Shown one piece after another: positions 21,648 through 33,119 of a stretch of DNA of 64,000 nt. The DNA is from Taeniopygia guttata. Taxonomy: Eukaryota; Chordata; Aves; Passeriformes; Estrildidae. The number at the start of each line of letters is the position of its first letter. The first letter of the stretch is position 1. The notes under the pieces were generated by a model. That model saw only the letters and a program-made list of their open reading frames with translations, made no database searches and had not been told where the DNA came from. The translations under genes and the position numbers were made by a program. The stretch lies in NCBI RefSeq assembly GCF_048771995.1, contig NC_133050.1:1500501-1564500 (forward strand), in the 5' to 3' direction.

Positions 21648-23380
21648 CTGCACTCCCAAGGAAAGCTCTGTCTCCTGCTGTTCACCAACAGAGAAGGGCT
21701 GGTGGCAGATGTGGGGGTCAGAGGCTGCCTGGGGCACAGGGACCATGAAATAATCAAGTTTTCAATGACCTGTGAAAGAAGGAGGGGCAGCAACAAAACT
21801 TCCACACTGGAATTAGGAAGGGCAGCCTGTGGCCTATTTAGGATGCAGATTTGGGGGAGTACCGAATCAGGTACTGATTTTTTAAAGGGAAACAGCCCTT
21901 AAAAACAAAGAGGTCCACGGAGGATGGACACATTTCAAGAAAGTAATCCTACAGGGGAAGTAGCAGCCTGTCCCAGTGTGGCAAAAGATGAGGTGGTGAG
22001 GAAAATGACTGGCCTGGTCAACCATAGAGCTTTTGTGGGAACTCAGGGGAAAAAAGGACAGGCAACCCAGGAAGTCTTTATAGATGTTGTTAGGTCATTC
22101 AGAAAGAGAAGTTGAGAGGTGAAAATGCAATTAATGCTTAACCTGGCCACTTCTGTGAAAAATAACAGAAAATATTTCTATAAATAAATTAATAGCAAAA
22201 CGTGGGGTAAGGAGAACCTCTACTCTTTATTGGATGCAGTGGAGAATATAGTAAATAAAGATAAGGAAAAAGCCATACTACTTAACACCTTGTTTGTATC
22301 AATTTTCAATATTAGGAAAGGTCGTGCTCAGGCCAAAAGTTCTTCTGACCTGGTAGATGGGCACAGGGAGCAGAATGGCCCCTGTAATCCAGGAGGAAGC
22401 AGCTGGTGACCTGCTGAGCCACTCAGATGCTCACAGGCATATGGGATGGGATGGGATCCATCCTAGGGGGATGAGGGAGCTGGTGGATGAGCTCCCCAAG
22501 CTGCTCCCCATCATTTACCATCAGTCCTGGCTCACCAGGGAGGTCCCAGAGCACTGGAGGTGCCAGTGTGAGCCCATCCCCAAGAAGGGCTGGAAGGAGG
22601 ATCTGGGGAACTCCAGGCCTGTCAGCCTGACCTCGGTGCCCAGCAAGGTTATGGAACAGATCACCTTGAGTGCCACCACAGGGCACCCACAGGATGGCCG
22701 AGGGGTCAGAGCCAGCCAGCGTGGATTTAAGAGGGGCAGGTCCTGCCTGAGCACCCTGATCTCCTTTTATAACCAGGTGACCCACCTGTGGATGTGGGAA
22801 AGGCTGTGGATGTGTCCATCTGGACTTCAGCAAAGCCTTGGACACTGTCTGTGACAGCATTCCCTGGAAAAGCTGCAGCCCACGGCTTGGGCAGGTTCCC
22901 TCCTGGCTGGGAGATGGAAGAGCTGGCTGGAGGCTGGGCCCAGAGAGGGGTGGGGATGGTGCTGCACCCAGCTGGTGTCCAGTCCCTGGTGCTGTCCCCA
23001 GGGATCAGTGTTGGGCCCAGCCCTGTTTAACATCTTCACCGATGATCTGGGTGAGGGGATCGAGCCCACCATCCCCAAATTTGCAGGTGACACCAAGCTG
23101 GGTGTGAGTGTGGATCTGCTGGAGGGCAGGACAAGAAGACACAGCCTTCAGCTGCACCAGGGGAGGTTTAGGCTGGACAAGAGGAAGAAGTTCTTCACAG
23201 AAAGGGTGAGTGGGCACTGGAATGGGCAGGCCAGGGGGGGAGGTGGCAGAGTCACTGTCCCTCTCCAGTGGCATTCAGTGGCATGGTCTGGGTGACAAGG
23301 CGGTATTAGGGCATTGGTTGGACTTGATTGTCCCAAAGGTCTTTTCCAGCCTATTTGATTCTGTCATTCTGTGATGATTG
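21648..23380 (+). mobile_element. CR1 LINE, 3' part of ORF2, internally deleted
   Basis: CR1 is the dominant avian non-LTR retrotransposon. Reading frames on the plus strand give, in order, an FTNREGLVADV block, a charged EKAILLNTLF block, the reverse-transcriptase start (about 22440-22860, with a VSLTSVPSKVMEQI motif) and a [20 protein letters not shown] block near 23005. The frame then jumps from the DLLEGR block straight to the [15 protein letters not shown] block, an internal deletion. The conserved CR1 3' end follows (ggttggacttgattgtcccaaaggtc) and finishes with an attctgt-type tail at about 23377. Several frameshifts make it inactive. Confidence 0.88.
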
Positions 23381-23384
23381 GGAC

Positions 23385-24082
23385 ACTCTGGGGCCATTGT
23401 GACCCTTCAGGGCCTGGTGGAACTAAGAGGACCATGGTGACACTGTGCAGCCCCATAGAACCAGGGCTCCATTGTGGTGCTCTGGGGCCCAATGGAACCA
23501 GGGAGTCCCCGTGACACTGGGTCCTGGTGGAACCACAGAGGCCATGGTGACACTGCAGGGCCTCGTGTAACCGAGGGGTTTCACCATTGTGACACTGCAA
23601 AACCAAGGAGAGCTTTGGGAGAGTCCAGGGCCCAGTGAACCAAGGGGCCGTTCTGACACTGCGGGGCCTCATGGAACCCAGGGGACATTGTGACACTGCA
23701 GGACCTTGTGTAACCAAGGGGCCACTGTGACACTCTGGGGCCTCCAGGAATCTGGAAGGCCCTTGTGACACTGTGTGGCCTCGTGGAAACAAGGAGTCCA
23801 TTGTGACACTGAGGGGACTTGTGGAAGCACAGAGAGCATTGTGACAGTGTGGGACCTCATGTGACCATGGGGCCTTTGTGACACCCTGGGGCCCCATGGA
23901 ACCGAGGGGCCACTGTGAAACTGCGGCACCAACGAGAACATTGTGACACTGTGAAGCCCCATGGAATCAAGGAGTCCATTGTCGCATTTTGGGGCTCCAT
24001 GGAACCAAGGAGACCAGTGTGACAGTGCAGGGCCTGGTGTAACCAAAGGGACATTGTGACACTGAAGGGACACATGGAATCA
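23385..24082 (+). repeat. gtgacactg / catggaacca minisatellite
   Basis: Same family as 17158-17725, here about 18 units between two CR1 fragments. ORFs on the minus strand across it are repeat-driven. Confidence 0.85.
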
Positions 24083-24083
24083 A

Positions 24084-24418
24084 GGACATCTTTGCAGATG
24101 ACACCAAGCTGGATGTGAGTGTGGATCTGCTGGAGGGTAGGAGGGCTCTGCACAGGGCCCTGGAAACACTGGATCCAGGGCCCAAATCCATCAAGGTGAG
24201 GTTTAACAAGTCCAAGTGCCGGGTCCTGCACTTTGGCCACAACAACCCCTGCAGCACCACAGGCTGGGGACAGAGGGGCTGGACAGCAGCCAGGCAGAAA
24301 GGGACCTGCAGGGACTGATGGACAGCAGGCTGGACATGAGCCAGCAGTGTGCCCAGGTGGCCAAGAAGGCCAATGGCTCCTGGCCTGGATCAGGAATGGT
24401 GTGGCCAGCAGGAGCAGA
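24084..24418 (+). mobile_element. CR1 LINE fragment (RT/C-terminal part)
   Basis: Starts inside the reverse transcriptase at the DDTKL-type block and continues through words such as aacatgagccagcagtgtgcccaggtggccaagaaggcc. It ends abruptly at a junction with olfactory-receptor 3'-flank sequence. The frame is broken. Confidence 0.85.
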
Positions 24419-25098
24419 GCTGCTGTGCCAGCACTGATCTGCCCCAGCTCTGCACACAGACATTGCTGCTGCAGCTCCAGAGAAGGCAACAAAAGGGCAT
24501 CTCTGCAGAAAACTCTGCTGGGAGATCCTTGAGTTCCTTTAAAGCCACTGAGATCACAGCCCCTCCTTGACACAGTCTGTGGGCACAGGGAAGGTGGAGG
24601 TAAATAAAATGAAAAACTACACAAACAATGGCTTTATTTTGTTGACAAGATTTAAAATATAAAACACAGGGGGAAAATGAAAAAAAACCCATAATCAAAC
24701 CCAAAAGAACTATCAACAATTGTATATATTACAAATTATTTCTATTAACTGGTGTCCCTGCTGCAGCCCCAGCACTGCCACCCCCAGGACTGTGCCCGGC
24801 CCCGAGAGCACTCAGGCCCTGCAGCAACACCAGGGCCACCAGGGCAGCGGGGCAGGGCCACGGGAGCAGCACTGGCAGCACCAAGTGCTGCTGCTCCTGG
24901 GCACAGCTGCTGTGCCAGCCCTGATTTGCCCCAGCTCTGCACACAGACATTGCTGCTGCAGCTCCAGAGAAGGCAACAAAAGGGCATCTCTGCAGAAAAC
25001 TTCACTGGGAGTTCCTTTAGTTCCTTTAAAGGCACCAAGAGCACAGCCCCTCCTTGACACAGTCTGTGGGCACAGGGAAGGTGGAGAGAATCAAAAAG
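24418..25098 (-). repeat. Direct repeat: two copies of an olfactory-receptor 3' flank
   Basis: About 190 bp at 24418-24610 is repeated at 24905-25098 with high identity (both contain ctgcacacagacattgctgctgcagctccagagaaggcaac). The second copy lies just downstream of the receptor pseudogene. The first is most simply the leftover tail of another receptor gene from a tandem cluster, now joined to CR1. Confidence 0.75.
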
Positions 25099-25238
25099 AG
25101 AAATGGCACAAACCATGTGATTTCATTGTGGACAAGATTAAAATAGTAAAACAAAGAAAAAGAGCCTCCAAACAGAAACCAAATAGAAGTATCAAAGATG
25201 ACTTTTATTACAATGATTTGCAGAAATTGGCCAGCAGT

Positions 25239-26170
25239 TTAATGTTCCTGAAAGCATCCAGTCATCAGTGTCCACACTGCAGCCTTGAGCTCCTGGTTCC
25301 TCAGGCTGTAGATGAGGGGGTTCAGGGCTGGAGGCACCACCGAGTACAGAACTGACAGGGCCAGATCCAGGGATGGGGAGGAGATGGAGAGGGGCTTCAG
25401 GTGAGCAAACATGACAGTGCTTAAGAAAAGGGAGACCACGGCCAGGTGAGGGAGGCAGGTGGAAAAGGCTTTGTGCCGTCCCTGCTCAGAGGGGATCCTC
25501 AGCACAGCCCTGAAAATCTGCACATAGGAGAAAACAATGAACACAAAACAACCAAGTCCGAAACAGGCACTAACAGCAATGAGCCCAAGTTCCCTGAGGT
25601 AGGACTTGGAGCAGGAGAGCTTGAGGATCTGTGGGATTTCACAGAAGAACTGGCCCAGGCTATTGCCATGGCACAGGGGCAGGGAAAATGTATTGGCTGT
25701 GAGCAGCAGAGCAGTGAGAAAGGCACTGGCCCAGGCAGCTGCTGCCATGTGGGCACAAGCTCTGCTGCCCAGGAGGGTCCCGTAGTGCAGGGGTTTGCAG
25801 ATGGACACGTAGCGGTTGTAGCACATGATGGTCAGGAGGAAATACACTGATCCAAGAAAGAAGAAAACCAGAAAAACCTGAGCAGCACATCCTGTGTAGG
25901 AGATGTCCCTGGTGTCCCAGAGCAAACTGTGCATGGCTTTGGGGACAGTGGTGCAGATGGAGCCCAGGTCGCTGAGGGCCAGGTGGAGCAGGAAGAAGAA
26001 CATGGACGTGTGCAGGTGGTGGCCGCAGGCTACGGCGCTGATGGTGAGGCTGTTGCCCAGGAGGGCAGCCAGGGAGATTCCAGGAAGAGGCAGAAGTGCA
26101 GGAGCTGCAGCTGCCGCGTGTCTGCCAGTGCCAGCAGGAGGAAGTGGCTGATGGAGCTGCTGTTGGACAT
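25239..26170 (-). pseudogene. Olfactory receptor, class gamma-c / OR14-type, frameshifted
   Basis: This is a single-exon seven-transmembrane odorant receptor of the avian expanded clade. The start codon is at 26170-26168, giving MSNSSSISHFLLLALADTRQ. A 1-nt deletion near 26080, after CLFL, shifts the frame at the beginning of TM1 (GISLAALLGN). The rest is open to the stop at 25239. The total is 932 nt, one short of a 310-residue ORF. Family marks are present: GN in TM1, the loop cysteine (TGCAAQ), HKAFSTCLPHL before TM6 and the TM7 motif NPLIYSLRNQELK. The DRY-equivalent reads CYNRYVSIC, with Asn for the conserved Asp, and TM2 starts HTSMFF instead of HTPMFF. These changes suggest loss of constraint. 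A downstream ATG model would lack the N-terminus. It may be an assembly error only if the deletion is artefactual. Confidence 0.93.
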
Positions 26171-26271
26171 TTGCTGTGGCTGCACATGGGCACCTGGTCA
26201 TGGAGAAAGGACAGGGACAAGTCAGGAGAGGCTGTTTGGAGCCAGACTTGGGCCATTCCCTGCAGCCTGTC

Positions 26272-26975
26272 TGTGAGAACCCCGGGATTGATTTGGGGCT
26301 CTCGTGTGGTGGTAAAGTCTCTCCTCCAACCCGCGCTTCCAAAGAAAAACTCCACAGCCTCTTGTTGTCCGGTCTCAAGGTAGTTTATTGCTAGCTATCT
26401 AAAAGATTGTCCTGCGCTGCGGCTGCTTTGGTCTGCGGCCCAGGCAGAGGTACACACTCTCCTGACACCCTCACTGTCCGGTGTCTTCGTCGTCTCTCTC
26501 CCCGCCCAAAGCTGCTACTATCTTTTATATGATATATTACGTACTATATGTTTATAGATTTTCCCCAATACCTACTATCTACGTTACAATGTGCTTTTCT
26601 ACTCTAAACCAATCTGTGAATGCCAACATCACCAAGAACATGGAGGTAAGGAAGAAGAAGGAGGAAGAATAAGATAAGGACCACTTTCCTCCATCTTAGA
26701 ACTCCTGACCCCCCTGTACAAAGTGAAAACCCCCCCGCACAGGTACTAAAACCCCCCTGTACAACACCAAAAAATTTTACCCTCTAATTTGTGACTACTT
26801 TTACTATACCATCTAACATTCTGTGACTGCTTGTTCCACCCTCAAAGTTGGTAATTCATTCCATGGTTCAAACTCAAAATCACAGTTGTTTTCAGCTGCT
26901 TGCCAGGGTCTAAAATGCTTCTGACCAAGGCCTGGAACCTCTAAAAATGTCTGAGGGACATTTTGGGTTCCGACA
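26272..26975 (-). mobile_element. Solo LTR, 704 bp, with 6-bp target-site duplication
   Basis: The plus strand starts TGTGAGAACCC and ends GGGTTCCGACA, imperfect inverted termini. Direct repeats CCTGTC flank it exactly (26266-26271 and 26976-26981). In minus orientation the order is U3, TATAAAA (plus ttttata 26523-26529), AATAAA (plus tttatt 26384-26389), then the end. A 6-bp duplication fits betaretrovirus-like (ERVK/alpha/beta) integrases. It lies 101 bp upstream of the olfactory receptor start, in the same orientation. Confidence 0.9.
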
Positions 26976-26981
26976 CCTGTC

Positions 26982-27890
26982 CTGCTGGGACTCGGCCACC
27001 CTTGTTCCTGCTGTGGGAAAACCTTCACCCAGGTCCCTGCCTGAGCTCCAGTTGTGCAGGCTGAGTGTGCCAGGAGCAGCCAGGCCTGTTTAAGGGGGCT
27101 CTCGAGGAGCCATCCCTGCCCTGCTTCCCTGGGTTTGTGACCATGTGGCAGAGGGACAAGGCTGAGTACTCAGGATTTGTCAGGGGAATAATTCCTATTG
27201 CAGGAAGGCTTGTTACCATCTGCACTACCACTTCTAAGGGAAATGGCAGGAGCTGGTTTAAGGAATTATTTTCCTACCCACACATCATTCCTGGCTCTCT
27301 GAGGTCAGAAATCCCAAGCATTCCTGCTGCACTCAGAGTTTCCCACTGAGAGATGTGAGAGGCAAAGGATTCCCTGTGGCTGAGGGCAGGTGAGGGGCTG
27401 GATGGGCTTGTTCCCCCAGCAGTGCTCTGCTCAGCCCCCTCTCCTTCCCTGAGCATCTCCCTGGGCCTGGACATTCCCTCCTGAGAGGTGCCTTGTCCCT
27501 GCCAGCGCTCACAGAGCCCATCCCACCCTGTGTGCCCTCGGCCCGGCCCTACAGAAACCTGCCTGTGTGCAGGGCCCTGGCTGGGGCAGGCTCTGTGTGC
27601 AGCTGGGCAAGGGCAGCTCAGGAGAGCCCTGCTGGGCCCTGCAGAGGTGATGCTGCTGCTGTCCAGGGATGAGGAGTGGCTGAAGGCCCTTTGGGAGGCT
27701 CGCAGCAGAGAGACTGACCACCCAAAGTCACAGTTCTGGAGTCTCTGTAAATGTTCAAACATTCCTTTGATGATCCTGTGTGTCCCTTTCAACTCAGAAT
27801 GTTCTGTCATTCTGGGATTACAGTTCCTGCACTGTTTATCTCATCCCCCTGTTGTTTATAATCAGAAGAGAAAAAAAAACCCCTTGCAAC
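26982..27890. other. No gene recognised
   Basis: Unique-looking upstream DNA of the receptor pseudogene. ORFs of up to 178 codons overlap on both strands and none has a recognisable pattern. Confidence 0.45.
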
Positions 27891-27891
27891 A

Positions 27892-28400
27892 GTGTTAGAA
27901 CAGGAAAGTAAAAACCAGACCTTTATTGGAAGATTCCAGGTGGCCCCGCAGGAATGGGGCACACCCAGCCCCTGATTTCAACAAGATAATAAGGTTTATT
28001 AATTAGGATATTTAACAGGAATATCCAGTAGGAGATTCAGTTGCCCCAGTTACACACCCCTGGCTCAACCCATTGGAGTAGGTCCAAGGGTTTCTTTGCC
28101 CCAGTTTTATTTATGACTGCTTACATTGTTGTCAAAAACCAAAATATTCTTCTTGTAGGCACTCTTCATGATAATAAGACTATACAATATTTCAGGAACG
28201 TACTTAGACAGTCAGCTTATTGTTCTAAAATCTAAGAGCTAGGCAGGAAACATACTAGAGTGAGTAAAGGATTACAGTAAAATAAGAACATAGTAGTTTA
28301 ATAGAGTTAATTAATTAATAGAGTTAAGTAAGTATTTTAGTTTTATAACTATATAATAGTAATTTATAGAGCTACAGATATCTGAAAAATATATAAAAGG
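27892..28400 (-). mobile_element. Probable LTR, minus orientation
   Basis: The segment begins TGTTAGAACAGG on the plus strand. It has tttatt (AATAAA on the minus strand) at about 27922 and 27994, and an AT-rich body with a TATA-like run toward 28395. The right terminus was not fixed. Confidence 0.45.
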
Positions 28401-29155
28401 CAAAATACTTTTCATCATCACCCCAAATTTCCCATCCTTCTCCAAGCAGGAAATTGAAAACACTCTCAGGAAATCTACTGACCTTTACAGCAATCCCAGG
28501 CTTACCTTCTCTGGGAAGTGCCCTCCGGAGCTGTGCCCAGGCTGGTCTGGAGCTGGGAGCAGCCCTGCCCCACCCAGCCCCTCTCAGCAGCAGCACCTGC
28601 CCTGCTCAGGGTGGCTCCTTCCCCCCACAGCTCCTGGCCAGCGCTGGGAGCAGCTCCAGGGCCGGCTGAGAGCTGTCCCTGGCAGGCAGCAGAGTCCTGG
28701 CCCAGCACAGCGCCCTGGGCTGCAGGACCCTGCTCTGCAGGACAGCCCTGGGCACCCCTGGCTGCTCTGCACAGGAGATGAGCAGAGAATGCACTCACAG
28801 GGTCTGTGGGCATTGGGATGTTCCAGCTTTAGGAGATCACTGCAGGAGCTGCAGCTGCATTGTCCTGCAGCCAGAGGTTCCTGTGCCAAGGGCTGGCAGT
28901 GATTCTGCCCCAGGCACTTCTCAGCCCTTCCCAGCCCTGACTGATTGAAGCTCTCTGTGCCTCTGTGCTGTGCCCGGGCTGGCTGCAGGCAGTGCCCCAG
29001 CCCTGCTGGGCTGGGAGAAGAGCTGCTCAGCAAGAGAAATGTGCTTTTGAAGCTCTGCTTGGTTACCAGGATCACCCTCTGTGCCAGGAGCCCGGCCCAG
29101 CTCAGCAGCACAGACACAGCACAAGGACTTTAATGACCCTCTGGGGCTTTGTGCT
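28401..29155. other. No gene recognised
   Basis: GC-rich, with many ctgcag and cccagc words. Overlapping ORFs on both strands are not supported by splice or codon pattern. Confidence 0.45.
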
Positions 29156-29159
29156 CAGG

Positions 29160-30240
29160 CCCTGAACATCAGGCCCTGAGAGGGAGCTGCAGAAACCTCT
29201 CCAGAACTCCAAGTCAGAATCCAACTCCAAAGTTTCTTGGACTTTTAATGGGTCCCACTGAGGGACACGACTGAGAAAGTGTCCCCAGGCCCCAGGCAGA
29301 GCAGAGAACTGGAGGCACTGATGACAGGTGGGGACAAAGAGAAGCCAAGTCTTGGTGCCCTGGGGCACAGCAGGGTCTGTGCCACCAAGGGCTGGGTGGA
29401 GACACCTTGTCCTGAGGCCCTGGGGCCTCCTGGCACAGCCCCAGCCAGGCTGGGCACTGTCACCCCCTGGTCCTGCCCTCAGCATCCCCCCCTAGCCCAC
29501 ATCCCAGTGGCCTCAAGGATCTGCTGGAAGGAGTCCCTGGGGAGCCTTGGTCAGGAATGGCCCTGGGGGCTCCTTCATGCTCCCAGGGACTGCAGGTTTT
29601 TCAAAGGACTTTGGCTTTTGCTTTTACCTTGGAGTCTCTGAGAGATTTGTGCAATCCTGGCCTCCAATTATCTGCTGTAATTAGTCCCTGGAGAGGCTTT
29701 GTCAGTAACAACACTCAGCGGGGCTCATTAATGCTTCAAGGTACTTCAGTTATTTTAAGGTACTTGGTGTTTCCCTTTTGATCCAGACTCTGTGAGAGGT
29801 TTGTGCAATCATGGCCCCAATTATCTGCTTTAACAAGTCCCTTGAGAGCTTTGTACTGACACTCACTGGGGCTAATTAATACTCTGAGATACTAAACTTT
29901 TTTCAGGTACTTTGGATTTTCCTTTCCACACTGAGAGGTTTTTGTGCCATTTTGAGTCTCCAATTCTCTCCTTCAAGGAGTCCATGAGGACCCTGTGTTG
30001 GGGATGGACCTCAGTGGCACCCATTAATGCTTTGAGACAGTTTGGGGTTTTCTTCTGCCATTGACTCCTGGAAAGGTTTGTGCAATCTCCTCTCAGGCCC
30101 TGAGGTTCCAGGGATCAGTTCCAAATGCACCATGGGGCTCATTAGGATCAAGCAACTCCTGACAAACCACGGCTCTGCCTTGTTTTCCCTCTGGTCTGGG
30201 GCAGTTCATCAGGAAGTTTCTGTAGTGGTTTTGGTTCACC
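29160..30240. repeat. ~190-bp diverged tandem repeat, about five units
   Basis: Units share the order gagaggtttgtgcaat, ccccaattatctgct, agtccctggagaggctttgt, cactggggctcattaat and aggtacttnggttttc. Examples start near 29200, 29640, 29795, 29935 and 30070. The array sits upstream of the receptor pseudogene and its LTR. It has no coding content. Confidence 0.75.
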
Positions 30241-30284
30241 ATTTTGGGATTTCTTGGGCAATATATCAATAAGTGTGGTGGGTT

Positions 30285-31085
30285 CAGTGCTGTCTAATTA
30301 CCAGTGCACACACTAGAATATACTTACTCATTTCCTGCTCTTGAAATAGGATTAGAAGAAAGGCAAAGTCGGCTCAAAACTTTTAAATGGTATAAAGAAA
30401 AGTTTCTTAAGAGTAACTAAAAGACAGAGTAATAAGGATCAGAACTAAACTTTCAGAACACTTCCTTTCTCCATACAATCTGACAATGTAAAGAGACAAA
30501 ATCTAAAATTTTCTGTCAATTTTCCACCTCTAAAATAGTCTTTCTTCAGTTCACTTAGGGAAAGAACCTCCTCTTGTTAATGTTATGGAGACTTCTCCAC
30601 AAGAAAACAATTATCTCATGGCTTTTCTTTTCCATGAATAGCAGCCACTAGGAAAAATCTGCAATTGTGAAATCTCTCCCATTTTTTCACAGATTTTCCC
30701 ACAGCTGTGTTTAGGGGACATGTCAATTTAAGTGGTATTAGTTTAAAGATGTGCTGTTTAAGAGCAAAGGTTCTCTTTATCTCTTTCTGAAATCATCCTA
30801 ATCTCTGGGAATAGAGATCTTCTTCTTCTCTCCCTGAGGGCACAGGGTCTCATCACTCTGCTCTCTTTGTCTGTTCAAACACCTCATGGCATCAAGCGAC
30901 TTCAATATTTCCTTACTTTAGCATGGAGGCCTTTGCTGAACAAGTCATCTCCCCATATTTTTCAATGCCTTATAGGGAAAAAGAGAGTCTGATGTATCAA
31001 TGACATCCTTCTCCATAGCTTTAGCAGAGGATTTCAGCCCTGAGATCAAAGCATCTCCTCATCCCTCCCATTTGTGACTCAACTT
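30285..31085 (+). mobile_element. Possible AT-rich LTR or ERV fragment
   Basis: Begins near TGTGGTGGGTTCAGTGCTG, a start typical of avian ERV LTRs, and continues AT-rich with TATAAAG near 30392. Right limit and target-site duplication were not found. Confidence 0.4.
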
Positions 31086-31299
31086 CCTCTTCAGTGACCT
31101 CGGTGTCTTCATGTTGCTCCTCTGTGTGCCTGCCCTGTGTCCTTTTCTCTCACTGGAGGGAGGATGGCAGCACTGGAAGGGTCAATATCTGCCCGGGGCC
31201 TGCAGATGGTTCCATGAGCCCAGGCAGGCTTGGCGGCCAATTCTTATTTTTCCTGTGGTTCCTGGACATGAAGACCAGCTATTTTCCCCAGGAATGAAG

Positions 31300-32690
31300 G
31301 AATAGAGTGCCACTGTTTTAGGGGCAGATGAAAAGTGCCCACTAGAGGACAAGGCCAGCCAAAGCTGCCAGGTATTGTTCTGAGAGATACCTTTACAAAT
31401 TGCAATTTTTTTTAGGGAAAGTACCACCAGGTCCTCACAGTATCACCATGGTCTCCATAAGAAGGGAACAAGCGAACCCCAATGTTCCAGGGGCTGTGGC
31501 TCATCCACCAGAGGCCAAGGCCAGCCAGATCAGATGGTGCTGGCAGATTTTGTCCTTGGACATAGGGAATTTCAGAGGTGGAATACCAGTTTCGGACCTG
31601 GTTGCCTGGAGGTGAAGGACAGTTCTTTTACACAGGAAGAAAAGCGTGGAACACCGGTGTTTCAGGGGCAGATGAAAGGCGGCTATCAGAGGCCAAGGGC
31701 AGCCAGACCTCTCTGTCCTGGTAGCTTTTGTCTGAAAGCAACCCTTGGATAAAGGAACTTTGGAGGTGGAACCAAAATTTTGGCCATTCCTGCATTGGTA
31801 AGAAGGATGGTTCTTTTCCATAGGAAGGAAAGCCCAGAGCCGCAGTGTTTCAAAGGCAGAGGAGGAGAGAGGTGGCTCTTGAGAGGCTGAGCCAGTCAGA
31901 CCCGTTTGTCTTGGTAGCTTTCATCACTGAGAAATCTTTGGATCTAGGGAATTCTGGAGGATTCCCAGCTTTGGCCACCTGGTCAAGATGGATGGTTTTT
32001 CCCATAGGAAAGAAAAGCCCAGGTGAAGCCCAGGTGTTTTGGAAGAAGATGAGAGGTGGTCACCATAGGCCAAGAGAGTCAGACCTGTTTTTTCCTGGCA
32101 CCTTTTATCTGGGGGAAATCCTTGTATATTCAGAATTTTGAAGGTGGAATCTCAGTTTTGGCCATGGGCACCTGGGCAGGAAGAAGAGTTCTTTTCATCA
32201 GCAAGGAAAGCACAGAGCCCCAGTGTTTCAAAGGCAGATAAGAATTAGCTCTTGGAAACCAAGGCCAGCCAGACTTGTCTCTCCTGGAAGCTTTCACCTG
32301 GGAGAAATCCTTGGATATAGGGAATCCTGGAGGCAGATTCCCAACTTTGGCCTTGGGTGCCTGGATGTGAAAGGTGCTTTTTTCCCATAAGAAAGAAAAG
32401 CACAGGGTTCCAGTGTTTCAAAGGCAGACGAGAGGTGGCCCCTGGGTGGCCAAGGCAGCCAGACCTGTCTGTCCTCGCAGATTTTATCTGGGAACAATCT
32501 TTGCATAAAAGCACAATAAGAGGAGGAATCCAAATGTTGGCCATGGGCACCTGGAGGAGAAGGACAGTTCTTTCCACAGGAAGGAGAGCACTGAGCCCCA
32601 GTGCTCCAGGGGCAGATGAGCAGCAGCCCTGGACATGCCAAGGTCAGCTGGACCTGTCAGGTGGCCCCCAGGTGGCCCAGCCAGCCAGGC
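31300..32690 (-). repeat. ~187-bp satellite array, minus orientation
   Basis: Seven to eight units, spaced about 187 bp by the anchor ggcagatgagagg (near 31323, 31667, 31853, 32230, 32425 and 32612). It is the reverse complement of the unit at 17726-19045. ORFs crossing it are repeat artefacts. Confidence 0.88.
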
Positions 32691-32692
32691 CT

Positions 32693-33119
32693 TGATGCCT
32701 TGAGAGGCCACCTAGAGCAGAAGCTGGACAGTGTTACAGGAATAAAGTGGGGATTTATTCAAAAGGCCTTCAAAGGATTCACCTTGGGCAGTACAGGGGC
32801 CTGGCTGAGGGTACACCCAGGATGGACAACAGGTTTCCACACTTTTTTTATATTCTGATTCATTTCCATATTGGGGTTAATTGTCCAATTACACCTTCAG
32901 GTTATGCAGTCCCACCCTCCCAGTCTGCTCTCTTCAATTCGCTGTTGTTTTCACTTTTTGGGCCTGAAGCTGCAGTGGTGTCCTTGGTTCTTGGGCTGTA
33001 AGAGGATTGTTTTGTCTGACTACACTGTGAAGAGAACTTGCTGACACTCTGTATGAAGTTCAGAGGTACAGATACAGGACAGAATCGGGAAAATATGGAA
33101 GCGAAAACTCAAGGCATCA
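32693..33119 (-). mobile_element. Solo LTR, 427 bp, 12-bp perfect termini, 4-bp duplication
   Basis: The ends are TGATGCCTTGAG and CTCAAGGCATCA, a perfect 12-bp inverted pair. GCCT flanks both sides (32689-32692 and 33120-33123). A 4-bp duplication is typical of gammaretrovirus-like (ERV1) elements. In minus orientation an AT-rich TATA-like run (near 32848) precedes AATAAA (plus tttatt near 32754). It separates the satellite array from the gtgacactg minisatellite. Confidence 0.88.

Noticed and set aside
26272..26378. N-terminal extension of the receptor ORF to 379 residues
   Set aside because: The extension is encoded by the LTR and the 5' flank. The genuine start MSNSSS lies in another frame before the 1-nt deletion.
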